Source of the DNA: Cynocephalus volans
Taxonomy: Eukaryota; Chordata; Mammalia; Dermoptera; Cynocephalidae
Assembly (NCBI RefSeq): GCF_027409185.1
Contig: NC_084464.1
Location: forward strand, 45,297,095 to 45,361,094
Direction: 5' to 3'
DNA: 64,000 nucleotides
Both the position numbers and the translations under genes were made by a program. Positions 10,901 through 20,030 of this stretch are shown one piece after another. How positions within the stretch are numbered: position 1 is the first letter of the stretch; every line of letters starts with the position of its first letter. Under the pieces are notes generated by a model that saw only the letters and a program-made list of their open reading frames with translations, did not search any database and was not told the origin of the DNA.

Positions 10901-13900
10901 CAAAGAGAAGATACCCTCTCTGAGGCTTGTGTTGGGGCTGGTGAGAAGCAAGGCTGGAAACACTAGCTGTGACCAAGGACAGAGGGCACTGAATGTCTCA
11001 CAAAGCTGTCTGCCACTTGTCCAGGAGGCAATGGGCAGACCCCAAAGATCTTTGAATAAAGTGGTGACCCACTGGAAGTGGTCACTAATTTATCTCTTTA
11101 GGAGGAGCACCTGCTTCTTTGAATAGGCACAGACAACTGTCACCTCTTGGTCTGAACACTACCTTAACTCACTCTAGCTCCACTCAGAATTGGAAGAGAA
11201 AAAAAGATGGAGATGTTTGCATTCCCTCTTAGAGATGATTTTCCCCACAACTCCTGTTCTGCAGTGGGTTCAATATTATAACTAAAAATAGCATACTCTG
11301 TTCTTAGGCCACTCCTTAAAAACTTGATTTCAGGGGGCCCAGAAAGGGGGTGAGCAACGCTGATAGGGCTTCACCAAGGCCAGCACATGCCAGGCAGGTG
11401 GGCGAGCTCCCTGCCTTGTTGAGGAATGCCAAAGACCAGGTCTCAGTTGGATGACTGAGAAAACATAATTACATAAAACCTTTGAATTCTCCTCTGAGAA
11501 GGTGGAAATATGAGGGGTCTTCAAAAGGTTCATGGAAGGATTTGTATTATCTTAGAGTTCTATTTTTCCATGAGCTTTTTGATGTGTCACTTACATTACT
11601 ACTAATCCAAGATAAAGTTTAGCTTCTTTCAAACTGGGCCAATATTACTCAGACTTGGATATGACACAGTTATAAGGGCTGGCTTCTGCTCATTGGACAG
11701 CCCCTTCCTGGGCAGCAGCACTTCTAGGCTGTCCCTCCCTCAGAGCTGTGCCCTGTGCTAGATTAGGGGGTGTACAGCCTGAGATCTTTAAGAAGCTGCT
11801 TGTGCACCTCATGAACTCATTAGAAGGATTTGCTCCTTTCCCCGGAAAGTCAACAATTACAGTTGTTTTGCCACTTCTCCCATGCTGTGATTCTTTTATT
11901 AAGGTTTCAGAGCTGCAGGGAACCCGTGTTCAGTTAAGCAAACTGTATTCAAATGGGGCAAACCCCATAAACATTAACTTCAAAACACCACATAATAGGA
12001 CATAGGATGTTAGAGGTGTTACGTGTGTTCCTGCTCCCACCATCACCGCCCCTCTTGGTGGGTATAGGGTGGACCATGAGACTCCCCAAAGGGCAATTTG
12101 AGGTGGAATAAATGGAGGCAATGGTTTTCATACTCTGCTTTCGTGTATGAATTATTAACGTGCCTTCTAGTGAGCCTGGCTTTTTTATGCTTGTGTCCCA
12201 CCACGACCTTCCTCCCTTCCATCCACGCAGGGGAGGCAGTGTCTGGGACAAAGAAAAGCAGGTGGGCAAACACAGAGAGATGTTTAATGCTTTCCCAGAA
12301 CTATCCATGGTCCAAAAAGATTTGAGCAGGGAAAGAGGGGAAAGGAGTGGCTTGATGTTCATGAAACAAGAGACTATTCTAAGAAGAAATAACTTGGGAG
12401 GAATAGCAGCTGAGGAAAGGCCAAGCACCCAGGAGATGAGGCGAAACCAGGGCCAGGACGGCTGGGTCTGTTTCTTACTTCTCTTGTCTCTTGCTGCCAG
12501 GGTACCCCGAGTAAGCTTTTTTATTTTTCTGATTTTGCTTCTTCGCCTGCAAAATGGGAACAGTAGTGGCTACCTCACTCAGCTGCACTAAGGTTTAAAT
12601 TAAATGAGATCATGCCTGCAAGAGTGTGCCATGCACCTTTCAGGTTTATTGTTAGGACAAAGGAAGCTAAGAGGCCAAGAGGAAAACTGCCTGCCTCTCT
12701 CCTCTGCAGGAACAAAAAGCTACGTGAGCAGAGCTACCTCCCCCTACTGTCTTTCTGACTCTGGCATAACCAAGGGGGGGTTTCATACCAATCAGCCACT
12801 GGGTCTAATCCCTGCCTCCTGCTGCCAGTTTAATGATGACTCTACCAGAACCACCTTTCTTTCTCAAGGTCTTTATAAATCATCTGGGGGTGTCAGTGGG
12901 AGTGACTCACAGTGCTGTTCTCAATCCCAGCAATGGGCTGCTCCCCTAAAAAATTATCACAAAGATTTACTAAGCCTAGACGCATTCTCAGGTGACATCA
13001 GGATGAGGTAAGACAATGGTTCTGAGTAATGCACCTGCTGCCATCATGATATACTAGTTCACTCTACTGGGAATGCATTCATCAGCTGCTTTGGAACTAT
13101 CAACCAAACCATGACTTGCATCTGAGCTATGACTCAAACCTGTGTGGGCCTTCAACTGATCTCTAGGTGATGACAAGGGATGACAACTCCAAAAGAACGC
13201 TCTACCCTCCTTCACTGGCTCCTCTTACACTAACAATCAAGGAGACAAATGTCACACTCTCTCACCTCCCCAAAGATCCAGCCTCTGACCAGCCAACTGC
13301 AAGCTCCTTAGTGGTAAAGACTAAGTTATGTCCCTTTTCTGTAGTTCCTATAGTTCTCCAAACACAGAAAACTCTCAACTCAGTTCTCACCACTCAGGAC
13401 ACACAAATAGTCCCTTCTCACTCTTCATTACTTCTCTTCATCTAGTTCTGCTATATCCGCAACTAAACTCAAATGACTTTGGCCTAATAAGATATAACCT
13501 TTATTTATCTACTCATTTAGACACTGAGTATTTTTTATGTGCCAAGAACTACACTAGACTTGGGGAGTGGCGGGGGGATGGCATTATCTCTATTCTCAGA
13601 AAGGTCACACTAAAAATACGTAGGAAGCACAGCCCTAGAAAATCTACAGGGTTTGTGGAGTTGGGACAAGATACAATTCTTGCCTTAAAGATCTTTACAC
13701 TTTGGGTCAGTGAAGATCACTAGACACAGTGTGAGGGTCCTGAGTGTAGCACGATCCATTCTCATCCCACACCTCAGGAAGTCCTGGGCCAGATACCCCA
13801 TCCATGTCACTACCCAGTCAGCAATCCAGTCACAATGATGCTACTGGGTGTGCTCTCGCTCCATTAGTGGGCTGGCTTGGCTATGTGTTGGGCTAAACTG

Positions 13901-15661
13901 CATAAAAACAAAAAACAAACAAAAAACCATGTTCCTGCTTTGACCAGTCTTGGCCAAGTTTCACAAGTCATTTCTTCAGACTGTGTGTATTTATCTTATT
14001 TCATACCTCTGACCTCTTGCCTAAGACTTACTCTCAAATATCTCACTGCCTACTTAACATTCCACTTGGCATCTCAAGCTTAACCTGTCTAACACCAAAC
14101 TTAAGATGTTCTCACACCCCAACTGTTCCTCATCTAGTCTTTCCCATCTCAGTAAAGGGCACCATCTTTCACCCAGTTTCTCAGGCCAAAAAAAATCCTG
14201 GTGCTATCTTTGGTTCCTCCCTTTCCCTTTATCCCACATCCAATATACGAGCAATTCCTGCTGACTTGGTCTGCACATTATAACCTGCATCCAGCCACTT
14301 CCATTCCCTGTGCTGCCATCCTTATCCGACCCACCACCATCCCTTGCCTAGGGCACCACAATAGGCTTCTCTCCAGCCTCTTTGTTTCTGTTCTTGCCCC
14401 CCATAATCCATTCACCACATAAAACCAGAGTGATCTTTTAAAGAAAGTAAAGTGGGTCACATCAGCCCCCTGACTAAACATCCCCAATGGCTTCTCACTG
14501 GCTTTATAAGATCCAACTCCTAATCAGTGCCTTTAGGATCTACTGTGCCTGGCTCCTGACGTCCTCTGACCTCGAGTCTTAGCAAACTTCACCTCACTCA
14601 ACTACCCTCTAGTCATTTCGGCTTTCTTTCTATTCTCTAACATTCCAATCTGCCTCCTGCCTCAGGACCTTTGCAAGTGCCTGGAATGTCCTTCCCACCA
14701 AGTGGACACTATTGGCTCATCCTCTTCCCTTAGGTCTTACCTTCGTGTCATCTCCTCAGAAAGGCCCGGCTAATGTACTCATGCTACCCCTTTACCATGC
14801 TACCCTATTTTCTGTCCATCACAATACTTATTTGGACTGTCTTACATATATCCATTTGTTTATTTGTCCTGCACAGGACCTCATCTCCCTAGCACCTAAC
14901 ATAGTTCCTGCACATGGTAGGTGCTCAATGAATGAATGAGTCCCAGACCTGCAGCACCAACCTGGAGGGGAGCAGGAACGTCGGCCTACCTACTCACACG
15001 TGGGGTACGAGTTGAGGACCAAACCTGCTGCACAGGCTTACAGGGGCCCAGGAAGAACACAAACGCGTCGTGGGGGCCTAAAGAGGGTCAGCAGTTTAGT
15101 ACACCACACTGCGAGGTATTGGCACCGTATCACGGGAGCAAAGGCCTGTGGCCGTCACCATCTGCAATTGGTGTTGTGGGTCTCAACCCTGCTTACACCT
15201 TGAATCACCTGGGGAGCTTTTAAAAATACCAAGGCCAAGACTCCGCCCCCAGAGATTCTGATTCAATAGAGCTGAGTGGTCCTGGGCATCTGGAGTTTTA
15301 AAAAGCTTCCTCGGCAATTCCAAGGTGCAGCCGCGTAAGACCACTGGGTAGAACGAACGGGCTTCGCTCTCCCCAGCTCCTGGAGGAGGAAGAAGTCCCC
15401 GTTCACGTGCGGCCTGGGAAGGAAGGCGCGCGCATGCGCGGGCCCCGCCACTAGCCCGCTCGTTGGCCCAGCTCATGCCTCGTCCTTTCCTCCCCTCGCC
15501 CCAGCCACCTCCCCTCCGGTCACCTGGGTGTTCTCTCCCTCCCGAAAGGCCTGTGCAACCCGCTGCCGCAGGTAAGCGCCCAAGTCCCGGCCCCGTTTGG
15601 TCTCGTCCACTGGCCATTCCTCACAGAGCTTGAGGAAACGCCGGTAGCGGCTGGCCGCCAT
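1863..15661 (-). CDS. UQCC2: UQCC2, ubiquinol-cytochrome c reductase complex assembly factor 2 (whole gene, 4 exons)
   Basis: The coding sequence joins 15524-15661, 6004-6078, 5099-5168 and 1863-1990 on the minus strand. All junctions have GT/AG sites and consistent phase, giving 136 codons plus TAA. The protein starts [20 protein letters not shown] and contains the UQCC2 signatures [19 protein letters not shown] and [13 protein letters not shown], which I recognise as nearly identical to human UQCC2 (MNF1, C6orf125). UQCC2 is a small mitochondrial protein that works with UQCC1 in the synthesis and stabilisation of cytochrome b during assembly of respiratory complex III. The start is the ATG inside AAGATGGCGGC, as in the human protein. 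Odd point: the human protein as I recall it ends ...HKA at 126 residues, whereas this one reads on through TGG and ends [10 protein letters not shown], a 10-residue extension. Identity is essentially certain. Confidence 0.97.
2325..2460 (+). repeat. MIR fragment
   Basis: The MIR core and 3' part are visible: cagatgtggaaactgaggta, then a 'cttgctcgggtcacacagct' segment, then 'aggaagtggtggagctggga' leading into tttgagcctgg. Confidence 0.75.
2505..2680 (-). repeat. MIR fragment, opposite orientation
   Basis: Reverse-complement MIR words: cttcaggttcctcatctgtc, then a gat-aaaa-cccccacctca segment and gcctggcacctgcc. It lies head to head with the preceding MIR. Confidence 0.65.
2777..2999 (-). mobile_element. 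MER5A (hAT-Charlie) element
   Basis: Begins cagggtttctcagccttggc, continues with gtaggatgtttagcagtatc, then gatgtcagtagcacttcc, and ends with the aaaaatgtctccagatgttg segment. This is the MER5A consensus in reverse. The right end carries a short duplication (cagatgttgc... twice) and a 13-nt G run at 2987-2999. Confidence 0.85.
3164..3338 (-). mobile_element. tRNA-derived dimeric SINE with target-site duplication
   Basis: On the minus strand it reads GGCCGGCCCGTGGCTCACTC (first tRNA-like unit, ending near GGGTTCGGATCC), then a second unit GGCCGGTTAGCTCACTGGCT, then an A tail (poly-T at 3165-3177 on the plus strand). Both units keep A- and B-box-like sequences. An 11-bp direct repeat aaaagcatttc flanks it at 3153-3163 and 3339-3349, so it is a genuine retrotransposed copy. 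The tRNA(Ile)-like dimer matches my recollection of colugo CYN-type SINEs. Confidence 0.9.
3510..3548 (+). mobile_element. 39-nt 5' fragment of the SINE, flanked by a 14-bp direct repeat (tailless insertion)
   Basis: The insert is the first 39 nt or so of the same SINE unit (gggccggcccgtggctcact, then cggtagagtgcggtgctg) and stops inside the anticodon arm of the ancestral tRNA. It has no A tail. The 14-bp sequence agaatgacactgag is present on both sides (3496-3509 and 3549-3562), as expected of a target-site duplication. Confidence 0.8.
4069..4089 (+). repeat. A21 homopolymer
   Basis: Uninterrupted run of 21 A immediately upstream of the SINE monomer. It could be the tail of an older element into which the SINE inserted. 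Confidence 0.85.
4096..4199 (+). mobile_element. tRNA(Ile)-derived monomeric SINE
   Basis: Reads gctggccagttagctcagtt, with an A box TAGCTCAGTTGATTAG and a B box GGGTTTGGATCC, and closes the acceptor stem with tactggccagcca, followed by a (CAAA)n/A tail to 4199. The body folds like tRNA(Ile), with the anticodon arm changed to ggtgttttaacaac. It is a SINE, not a functional tRNA gene. Confidence 0.88.
5099..5168 (-). CDS. UQCC2: UQCC2 coding exon 3
   Basis: Acceptor gtgaccag, then TAC CCT CGC. The translation [20 protein letters not shown] then LST is 23 codons plus one base, which pairs with exon 4. Donor CCACAG|gtattg. Confidence 0.96.
5169..6003 (-). other. UQCC2: UQCC2 intron 2
   Basis: 0.83-kb phase-0 intron, donor gtgagt at 5998-6003. 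It holds a MER20-like element; the rest shows no recognised feature. Confidence 0.9.
5365..5490 (+). mobile_element. MER20-like (hAT-Charlie) fragment
   Basis: Contains ctctgattcagaaggtctgg, then gattttgcatttctaac, then cagctcccaggtgatgctca, then ctcatggaccacactctgag: the 3' two-thirds of the MER20 consensus. Confidence 0.8.
6004..6078 (-). CDS. UQCC2: UQCC2 coding exon 2
   Basis: Acceptor gtttttcag, then ATTGCAGAG. 25 full codons, [20 protein letters not shown] then YYKHK, with donor AAG|gtgagt. Nearly identical to the human exon. Confidence 0.97.
7910..8285 (-). mobile_element. L1M 3'-end fragment, antisense
   Basis: The words ggggacattctcttacataa, actattatctaatccactgt, tcatgtgtctttagtctcct and tttaatctggggcagttcct are a signature of old L1M 3' UTR sequence read on the complementary strand. 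Confidence 0.7.
8290..8430 (-). repeat. MIR-like fragment
   Basis: Reverse-orientation MIR words: ataatagcccctatttctga, ggataaatgaggtaatgcct, then gttatgattattagca. Confidence 0.5.
8440..9360. other. Unassigned GC-richer segment with overlapping open frames
   Basis: Two plus-strand frames (8519-8809 and 8538-8816) and a minus-strand frame (8748-9038) overlap. One plus frame contains the odd string [20 protein letters not shown], reminiscent of a charged helical protein. None matches a protein I can name. An old processed pseudogene or unknown repeat is possible. Confidence 0.3.
10305..10450 (+). repeat. Ancient mammalian interspersed repeat fragment
   Basis: Degenerate form of the common motif 'tatttattgagcacctactatgtgc...gtgctaggc...ggaga-gct': here gatatttcttgagaccctac, tatgtagagagtgctctgct, ccctggagaagctggcaatc. 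Confidence 0.5.
10521..10560 (+). repeat. Perfect 20-bp tandem duplication
   Basis: ctgcaggtctcaggtgggag occurs twice without mismatch (10521-10540, 10541-10560). The flanking gggagctg at each side suggests partial third and fourth units. Confidence 0.9.
11511..11590. mobile_element. Mariner-like MITE (~80 bp)
   Basis: The left end ggggtcttcaaaaggttcat and the right end tccatgagctttttgatgtg are imperfect inverted repeats around a short core (tttgtattatcttagag...). The termini match the 'gtcttcaaaaagttcatgga' family of mammalian mariner-type MITEs as I recall it. Confidence 0.65.
12430..12615 (-). repeat. MIR fragment
   Basis: Reverse MIR: tctgtttcttacttctcttg, cttcgcctgcaaaatgggaa, cagtagtggctacctcactc, then taaattaaatgagatcatgc. 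Confidence 0.65.
13490..13735 (+). repeat. Ancient interspersed repeat fragment
   Basis: Contains tttatttatctactcattta, gtattttttatgtgccaaga and ttcttgccttaaagatcttt, a degenerate copy of the widespread mammalian 'tttattgagcacctactatgtgccag...ccctgccctcaaggagctt' repeat. Confidence 0.5.
13950..14943 (+). mobile_element. L2 LINE 3'-end fragment (~1 kb)
   Basis: The ORF2 end and 3' UTR of L2 are recognisable: cagtttctcaggccaaaaaa, tgactaaacatccccaatgg, gcctcaggacctttgcaagt, gcctggaatgtccttcccac, and the diagnostic end cctagcacctaacatagttc ... ggtaggtgctcaatgaatga. It is the longest L2 in the window. Confidence 0.85.
15175..15350 (+). mobile_element. MER20-like hAT element
   Basis: Contains tgaatcacctggggagcttt, gattctgattcaatagagct, gcatctggagttttaaaaag and a ccaaggtgcagccgcgtaag end. 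It overlaps the left shoulder of the UQCC2 CpG-rich promoter region. Confidence 0.7.
15430..15439. promoter_or_regulatory. NRF1 site, perfect palindrome GCGCATGCGC
   Basis: Exact match to the NRF1 core, 85 nt inside intron 1 of UQCC2. NRF1 activates many nuclear-encoded mitochondrial genes. Confidence 0.7.
15524..15661 (-). CDS. UQCC2: UQCC2 coding exon 1
   Basis: 46 codons from ATG at 15659-15661: [46 protein letters not shown], then donor CAG|gtgacc. Identical to my memory of the human N-terminus. An upstream in-frame extension exists on the strand but is not used in the known protein. Confidence 0.97.
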
Positions 15662-15664
15662 CTT
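15654..15664 (-). promoter_or_regulatory. UQCC2: YY1-type motif AAGATGGCGGC spanning the UQCC2 start codon
   Basis: The minus strand reads AAGATGGCGGC, with its ATG being the initiation codon. This is the strong YY1 consensus often found just downstream of the start site of housekeeping and mitochondrial genes. Confidence 0.7.
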
Positions 15665-15713
15665 GGGCCCCGCTAGTTCCCGACCCTGAGGGAGGAGTTG
15701 GCGCGGACGGAGA

Positions 15714-15723
15714 GCGCTTGCGC
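15714..15723. promoter_or_regulatory. NRF1-like site (one mismatch)
   Basis: GCGCTTGCGC, one base from the NRF1 palindrome, 53 bp upstream of the UQCC2 ATG. Confidence 0.5.
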
Positions 15724-15767
15724 ACTGAGGCTCGCAGCCTTCCCAAGGTGGCATGGAGGGACGAGTG

Positions 15768-15777
15768 AGCATGCGCG
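15768..15777. promoter_or_regulatory. NRF1-like site (one mismatch)
   Basis: GAGCATGCGC, one base from the NRF1 palindrome, 107 bp upstream of the UQCC2 ATG. Confidence 0.45.
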
Positions 15778-15839
15778 ACTTCGCAGGCGCCCTGCCGCTC
15801 TCCGGTTAGGGGCGCTGCTCGCATATCTCTGCAAACCGA

Positions 15840-16285
15840 GCTAATTTAGTCTTCGGCCTCCTGGAACCGGCCCAGCTCCCAGGGGCAAGGCAGACGTGGA
15901 GTACCCCAGGGACAGATTTACTTCTCTTTTTCAATGACTGCACAAGCTCGAAACTGAAAAACCCTCCTCTGAGACCTCTGCTACTTTGCATAAACGAATA
16001 CATTTGCTTGTAAATACATGTTATTGGATGAAGATGTGGTGAACTTAATCACGTAGCACGCACACGGCACGTTGTTCGAGTCCCCCTTCTCCCTTGTGCC
16101 TGTCACGTCCGTTTGGTACTCTGCCACAACTCCTACATTAGTGCTTCCCAGCCGTTGTCCTCAGCCCCTGTTAGTATCCGTTTTGTGCCTCCTCCACCTT
16201 CACTCCCACCCCCACCACCAAGCCAGCCACTTTTTCCTGAAGGCACAGGTTTCCTAGCCCGAGCAATATCAGATATGTTGATTTA
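15840..16285. other. Upstream flank of UQCC2; nothing identified
   Basis: CpG density falls away. No coding exon or named repeat seen. Confidence 0.5.
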
Positions 16286-16289
16286 CCCT

Positions 16290-17285
16290 TAAACTTTTTA
16301 TTATTTTTTATTGTGATGAAATACACATAGGAAAATTTACCATCTTAATTTTTAAGTGTACAGTTCAGTCGCATTAAATACATTCATAATTGTGCAACCA
16401 TCACCACCATACATTTCCATAACTTTTCGTCTTGTAAAACTGAAACTCTGTACCCATTAAACAGTAATTCCCCATCCCTACCTCCCACCCAGACCCTGGC
16501 AATCACCTACTTTGTGTCTCTGATTTTGGCTACTCTAGGTATCTCATATAAGTGGAGTCACACAGTTTTTGTTGTTTTGTGACTGGCTTATTTTACTTAG
16601 CATAATGTGCTCAAGGTTCATCCACATTATAGCATATGTCAGAATTTCCTTCCTTTTTAAGACGGAATGATATTCCATTGTTTGTATATGCCACATTTTG
16701 CTTAGTCATTGGTCTGTTGATGGACATTTGAGTTGCTTCCACATTTTAGCTATTATGAATAATGCTGCTGTGAACGTGGGTGTACAAACATCTTTTTGAG
16801 ACCTTGCTTTCAATTCTTTTGGGTATATTCCCAGAAGTAGAATGGCTGGATCATATGGTAATTCTATTTTTAATTTTTAAAGGAACTTCCATGCTTTTTT
16901 CTACAGTGGCTGTACCATTTTACATTCCCACTACCAGTGCACAAGCGTTCCAGTTTCTCCACACCCTCACCAACATTTATTACTTTGTTTTTTTGATAGT
17001 AGATGTCCTACTGGGTGTGAGGTGGTATCTCATTGTAGCTTTGATTTGCATTTCTGTAATGATTAGTGATGTTCAGCATCTTTTCATATGCTTATTGGTC
17101 ATTTGTATATCTTCTTTGATGAAATGTCTGTTCAGGTCCTTTGCCCATTTTTGAATCAGGTTTTTTGTTTGTTTTATTCTGTCATTGAGTTTTAGGAGTT
17201 TTCTATATACTAATCCCTTATCGGATATATGATTTGCAAATATTTTCTCTTGTTTGCTTTACCAAGTCTTCTGTTAAGTATCTCT
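16290..17285 (-). mobile_element. L1M LINE 3' fragment, antisense (~1 kb)
   Basis: Unmistakable L1 sequence on the complementary strand: aataatgctgctgtgaacgt, ttttgggtatattcccagaa, atggctggatcatatggtaa, gtgtgaggtggtatctcatt and tttgcccatttttgaatcag. The L1 3' end lies at the left. The forward frame at 16780-17154 is an accident of this element. Confidence 0.92.
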
Positions 17286-18500
17286 AGCTGCATCACCATG
17301 TGGACTGACTTTTCTTTTCAAAAGATTGCCCTACCATTCAGATTTTCCTTAAGGAAGTCTCAGCGCCCCTGCGTCTTCACTGGCCTGCATCCAACCAAGA
17401 CCATCCCATGGCTACAACACTTTGCTGCCCCCAAACCTTCTCCCTCTTGCCCCACCTGCTTTGTAAAGGTGAGTCCAGGAGAATCCTGCCTTCACAGCAT
17501 TGACTGTCGAGTCTGGAAGTGTATACATAACCAATACACAATATTAAAGGTGACAAGGGCTTTAACTGAAGTATTAGACAATGCTAGGGAGTTTGAAGAA
17601 AGAAATATTACTTCTAGCTGTTCAGGGGAGTAGGGGGAGAGAGATCAGGAATGGCTTCAAGAGCAGCAAGAGGCAGGCCTGGGTAGGAATGGGAAAGAGG
17701 GAGAAGGAGGAGTTTAATTCGAGGAAAGATCAGTGAGTGGTTTGTAACCTGGAACAGCTTTTAACTGTTCTGAAGGCGGTAGGAGTAAAGACCTGCTGAA
17801 GGAGAAGCTCTGGGGACCCAGGGTGTGCGATGCCCACCTGAGGTAAGGAGAGTTCAGGGGGAGTAGAAAATGAGGCACTCCAGGGCCCCAGAAAGCTTCC
17901 CTGATTAACCCCCCAGGGCCACAGCCCAGCAACATCTCCCTCCTCCATCCTCACTTCAGTTGTATTTATTGCCATATAGTTTTGATGGCTGCCCTTAGGC
18001 CCAAAGGGCAAGGATTGTGTCTATTTACTGTCAAGTTCCAGGCACTTAGGGGTGTGCTGGGTGCCCCAAGTCCTTATAATTCTGCCTGAGGCCCCGCCAC
18101 AGCTGTGGCTTTGAAGAGCACCTGGCTGGTGGACAGGACAGCTGCCCTGGGAGGCAGGGACCAAGGTCCTTCTGCCTTAGGCAACAGGGAGAGTAATATT
18201 AGGTGGCAGCAAGTGGTTTTCACCCCACTTGAGGTACAAGTGCAGAGTTGAGAAGAAAGACTGGATACCAGGGGAACCTCCAACAAATGCCTCCTTACAA
18301 GGCTCTCCCTCCCCCAACACACCATCTTCTTCCAGGTTAGGTCGTGGTTGTCCCTTGTTCAGACTGTCAAGCCCACCTTTCTTCCCCCCATCCAAGGCTT
18401 GTTTGACACAGTGCTGAAGTAGTGAGTCTCTAAAGAGTCTGAGAGACCTGGTGGAATGTGGGCTTGCTCATTCATTCATTTGTCTAGGACTGTCTATATA
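17286..18500. other. Intergenic stretch; nothing identified
   Basis: No supported gene. 17570-17780 is purine-rich and may be an old repeat fragment. Confidence 0.5.
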
Positions 18501-18504
18501 ATTT

Positions 18505-18690
18505 TCTGGGACCCAGTGCAAAATGAAGATGTGAGGCCCCTTGTTTAAAAAATGTTAAGAATTTCAAGACAGTAACAGCAGAACATTAAACCAAGCGAGG
18601 GGCCCTTCCGAGTGCTGGATCTCAGACGACTGCACAGGCCCCACACCCATGAAACTGGCCCTGAGCTTTCATGTGGTCGACAGGACCGAT
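18505..18690 (+). repeat. Unnamed interspersed repeat, copy A
   Basis: Shares with 55225-55390 the words cccagtgcaaaatgaa, aatttcaagac/tgaaaacagcaga and cattaaaccaagcg, with matching flanks over about 170 bp. Two divergent copies of one mammalian repeat; I cannot name the family safely. Confidence 0.7.
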
Positions 18691-19069
18691 GAGGGCCTGC
18701 TCCTGTGGATTTTACACTGAAGTGTGGGAGACAGACAGCAACCAAGCAAATACATGGTAGTAACAGTAGTGCTTTATGTGTACTAACTCATGTACTGAAT
18801 GAACAAGAGAATTTCAGATGTGATAAGGGTGCTGGGTCTGCAGTGATTGGGGTAGGGGTGGGTTGGTGGTCTGGAGGCCATGCCTGAGGAACTTGTGTTT
18901 GACAGAGCTCTGAGTAACCCGCGGCGGGGGGGTGGGCAGCCACATGAAGGTGGGCAAGAGGCTTCCAGGCAGAGGGGTACCAAAGACAAGGGCCTTTGGA
19001 GCAGCCAACCTTAGTGGGTTATTTAATTGCTCTAAGCTTCAGTTTCTTTATCTTAAAATGGGAATTATA

Positions 19070-19285
19070 ATGATAAATTAGCGCTGAGTATTTACTTTGT
19101 GCCAGGCACTATTCTAAATGCCTTTACACATATTGACTCATTTAGTCCTCACAATGGCCCTCAGAGATACAAGTACCACTATTATCCCTATTTTTACAGA
19201 GGTGGACCCTGAGGCACAGGGAGGATAGGACTTGCCAAAGTCACCAGCTAGTAAGTGGCATAGCTGGGTCTTGAACCTGGACTGA
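19070..19285 (+). repeat. MIR (near full length)
   Basis: Textbook MIR: gtatttactttgtgccaggc, ttgactcatttagtcctcac, then ccctgaggcacagggaggat, then gctagtaagtggcatagctg and cttgaacctgg. Confidence 0.9.
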
Positions 19286-19835
19286 ATAACTCCGGAGCCC
19301 ACACTCTTTTCCACTCCACCAGCGTGCTTCCTCAGGCCTCCTTGCAGTGCTGTCAATGTAAACCATGGGAGTAGTGTGCTTCTATGTGCGTTATAGTGCT
19401 TGGCCAGGGCTGGCACAGAGTAGGCCAACAGACTGTAGTGGCTCCAAGAGGCTCTAGGGTCCTCTCTTGCTTTGTTTTACCTATGCTCCCCTTTCCTTTC
19501 CCTGTGCCTGTGGGTGGTTTGAGTCAGCTTGGGCTCACTAGCTTGTCAATCACCCAGCACCATTCTGGGCACATTAATAGAAACTGCCTGGAATGCAGCT
19601 CATTGGTGCCAGCCTCGAGAAGTTGATGACCATTTTAACATCCACCTGCTGGCTGTCACTCATTCCACAATGAATGCAGACTCCCCTGGCTCATTGAAAA
19701 CCCCCACCAGGACCAAACCTCCTGAGCCATTTGGAATGGGCATTTGGGCTTTATGGAGCCCTGATAGCTCTTTATAGAAATGAGGCACCATTGGGGGAGG
19801 AGACAGGAGGGAGTGAGCGCTGTTTCAGTTTTTCA
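19286..19835. other. Intergenic stretch; nothing identified
   Basis: No supported gene or repeat. Confidence 0.5.
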
Positions 19836-19839
19836 AGTT

Positions 19840-20030
19840 ATAATGATCCCAGTAATCGAGACACCAAATTGCACATTTAAATCGCTTGAAAGTAAAAGTA
19901 TCATTTTGTAATGCTGGTGTTAATAATGTAAACATTAAAAAGAAATTAAATACTTAGCTTCATTGTGGAGCACAATTGCCTGATTTTTCTTCTTTCATCT
20001 TATTCAGCTGGAGGAAATGATTGGCTGCAA
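19840..20030. promoter_or_regulatory. AT-rich, repeat-free block; candidate conserved non-coding element
   Basis: About 190 bp with low CpG, no recognised repeat and homeodomain-like words (taataatg, aaattaaa, cacaattg). Such blocks are often conserved between mammals, but this is a guess from composition alone. Confidence 0.3.

Larger units (their letters stand above)
6079..15523 (-). other. UQCC2: UQCC2 intron 1
   Basis: 9.4-kb phase-0 intron containing an antisense L1 fragment, MIRs, a mariner-like MITE, a long L2 and a MER20-like element (listed separately). Stretches 6300-7900, 9360-10300, 10840-11500, 11600-12400 and 12620-13490 show no gene and no element I can name, apart from scattered fragments of old repeats and an A13 run at 6709-6721. 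Confidence 0.88.
15340..15830 (-). promoter_or_regulatory. UQCC2: CpG-rich promoter region of UQCC2
   Basis: CpG density rises sharply over exon 1 relative to the flanking sequence, with no TATA box in the expected position on the minus strand. It contains a perfect NRF1 palindrome (15430-15439, in intron 1), two one-mismatch copies upstream of the ATG, and a YY1-type motif over the start codon. This layout is typical of nuclear genes for mitochondrial proteins. The exact transcription start is not determined. Confidence 0.8.

Noticed and set aside
15473-15772. Longer UQCC2 N-terminus starting upstream at [10 protein letters not shown]
   Set aside because: The upstream frame is open by GC composition only; the known protein starts at MAASRYRR, with the YY1-type context at that ATG.
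16780-17154. 124-residue hydrophobic frame resembling a membrane protein
   Set aside because: It lies on the antisense strand of an L1 fragment; its hydrophobicity comes from T-rich codons.
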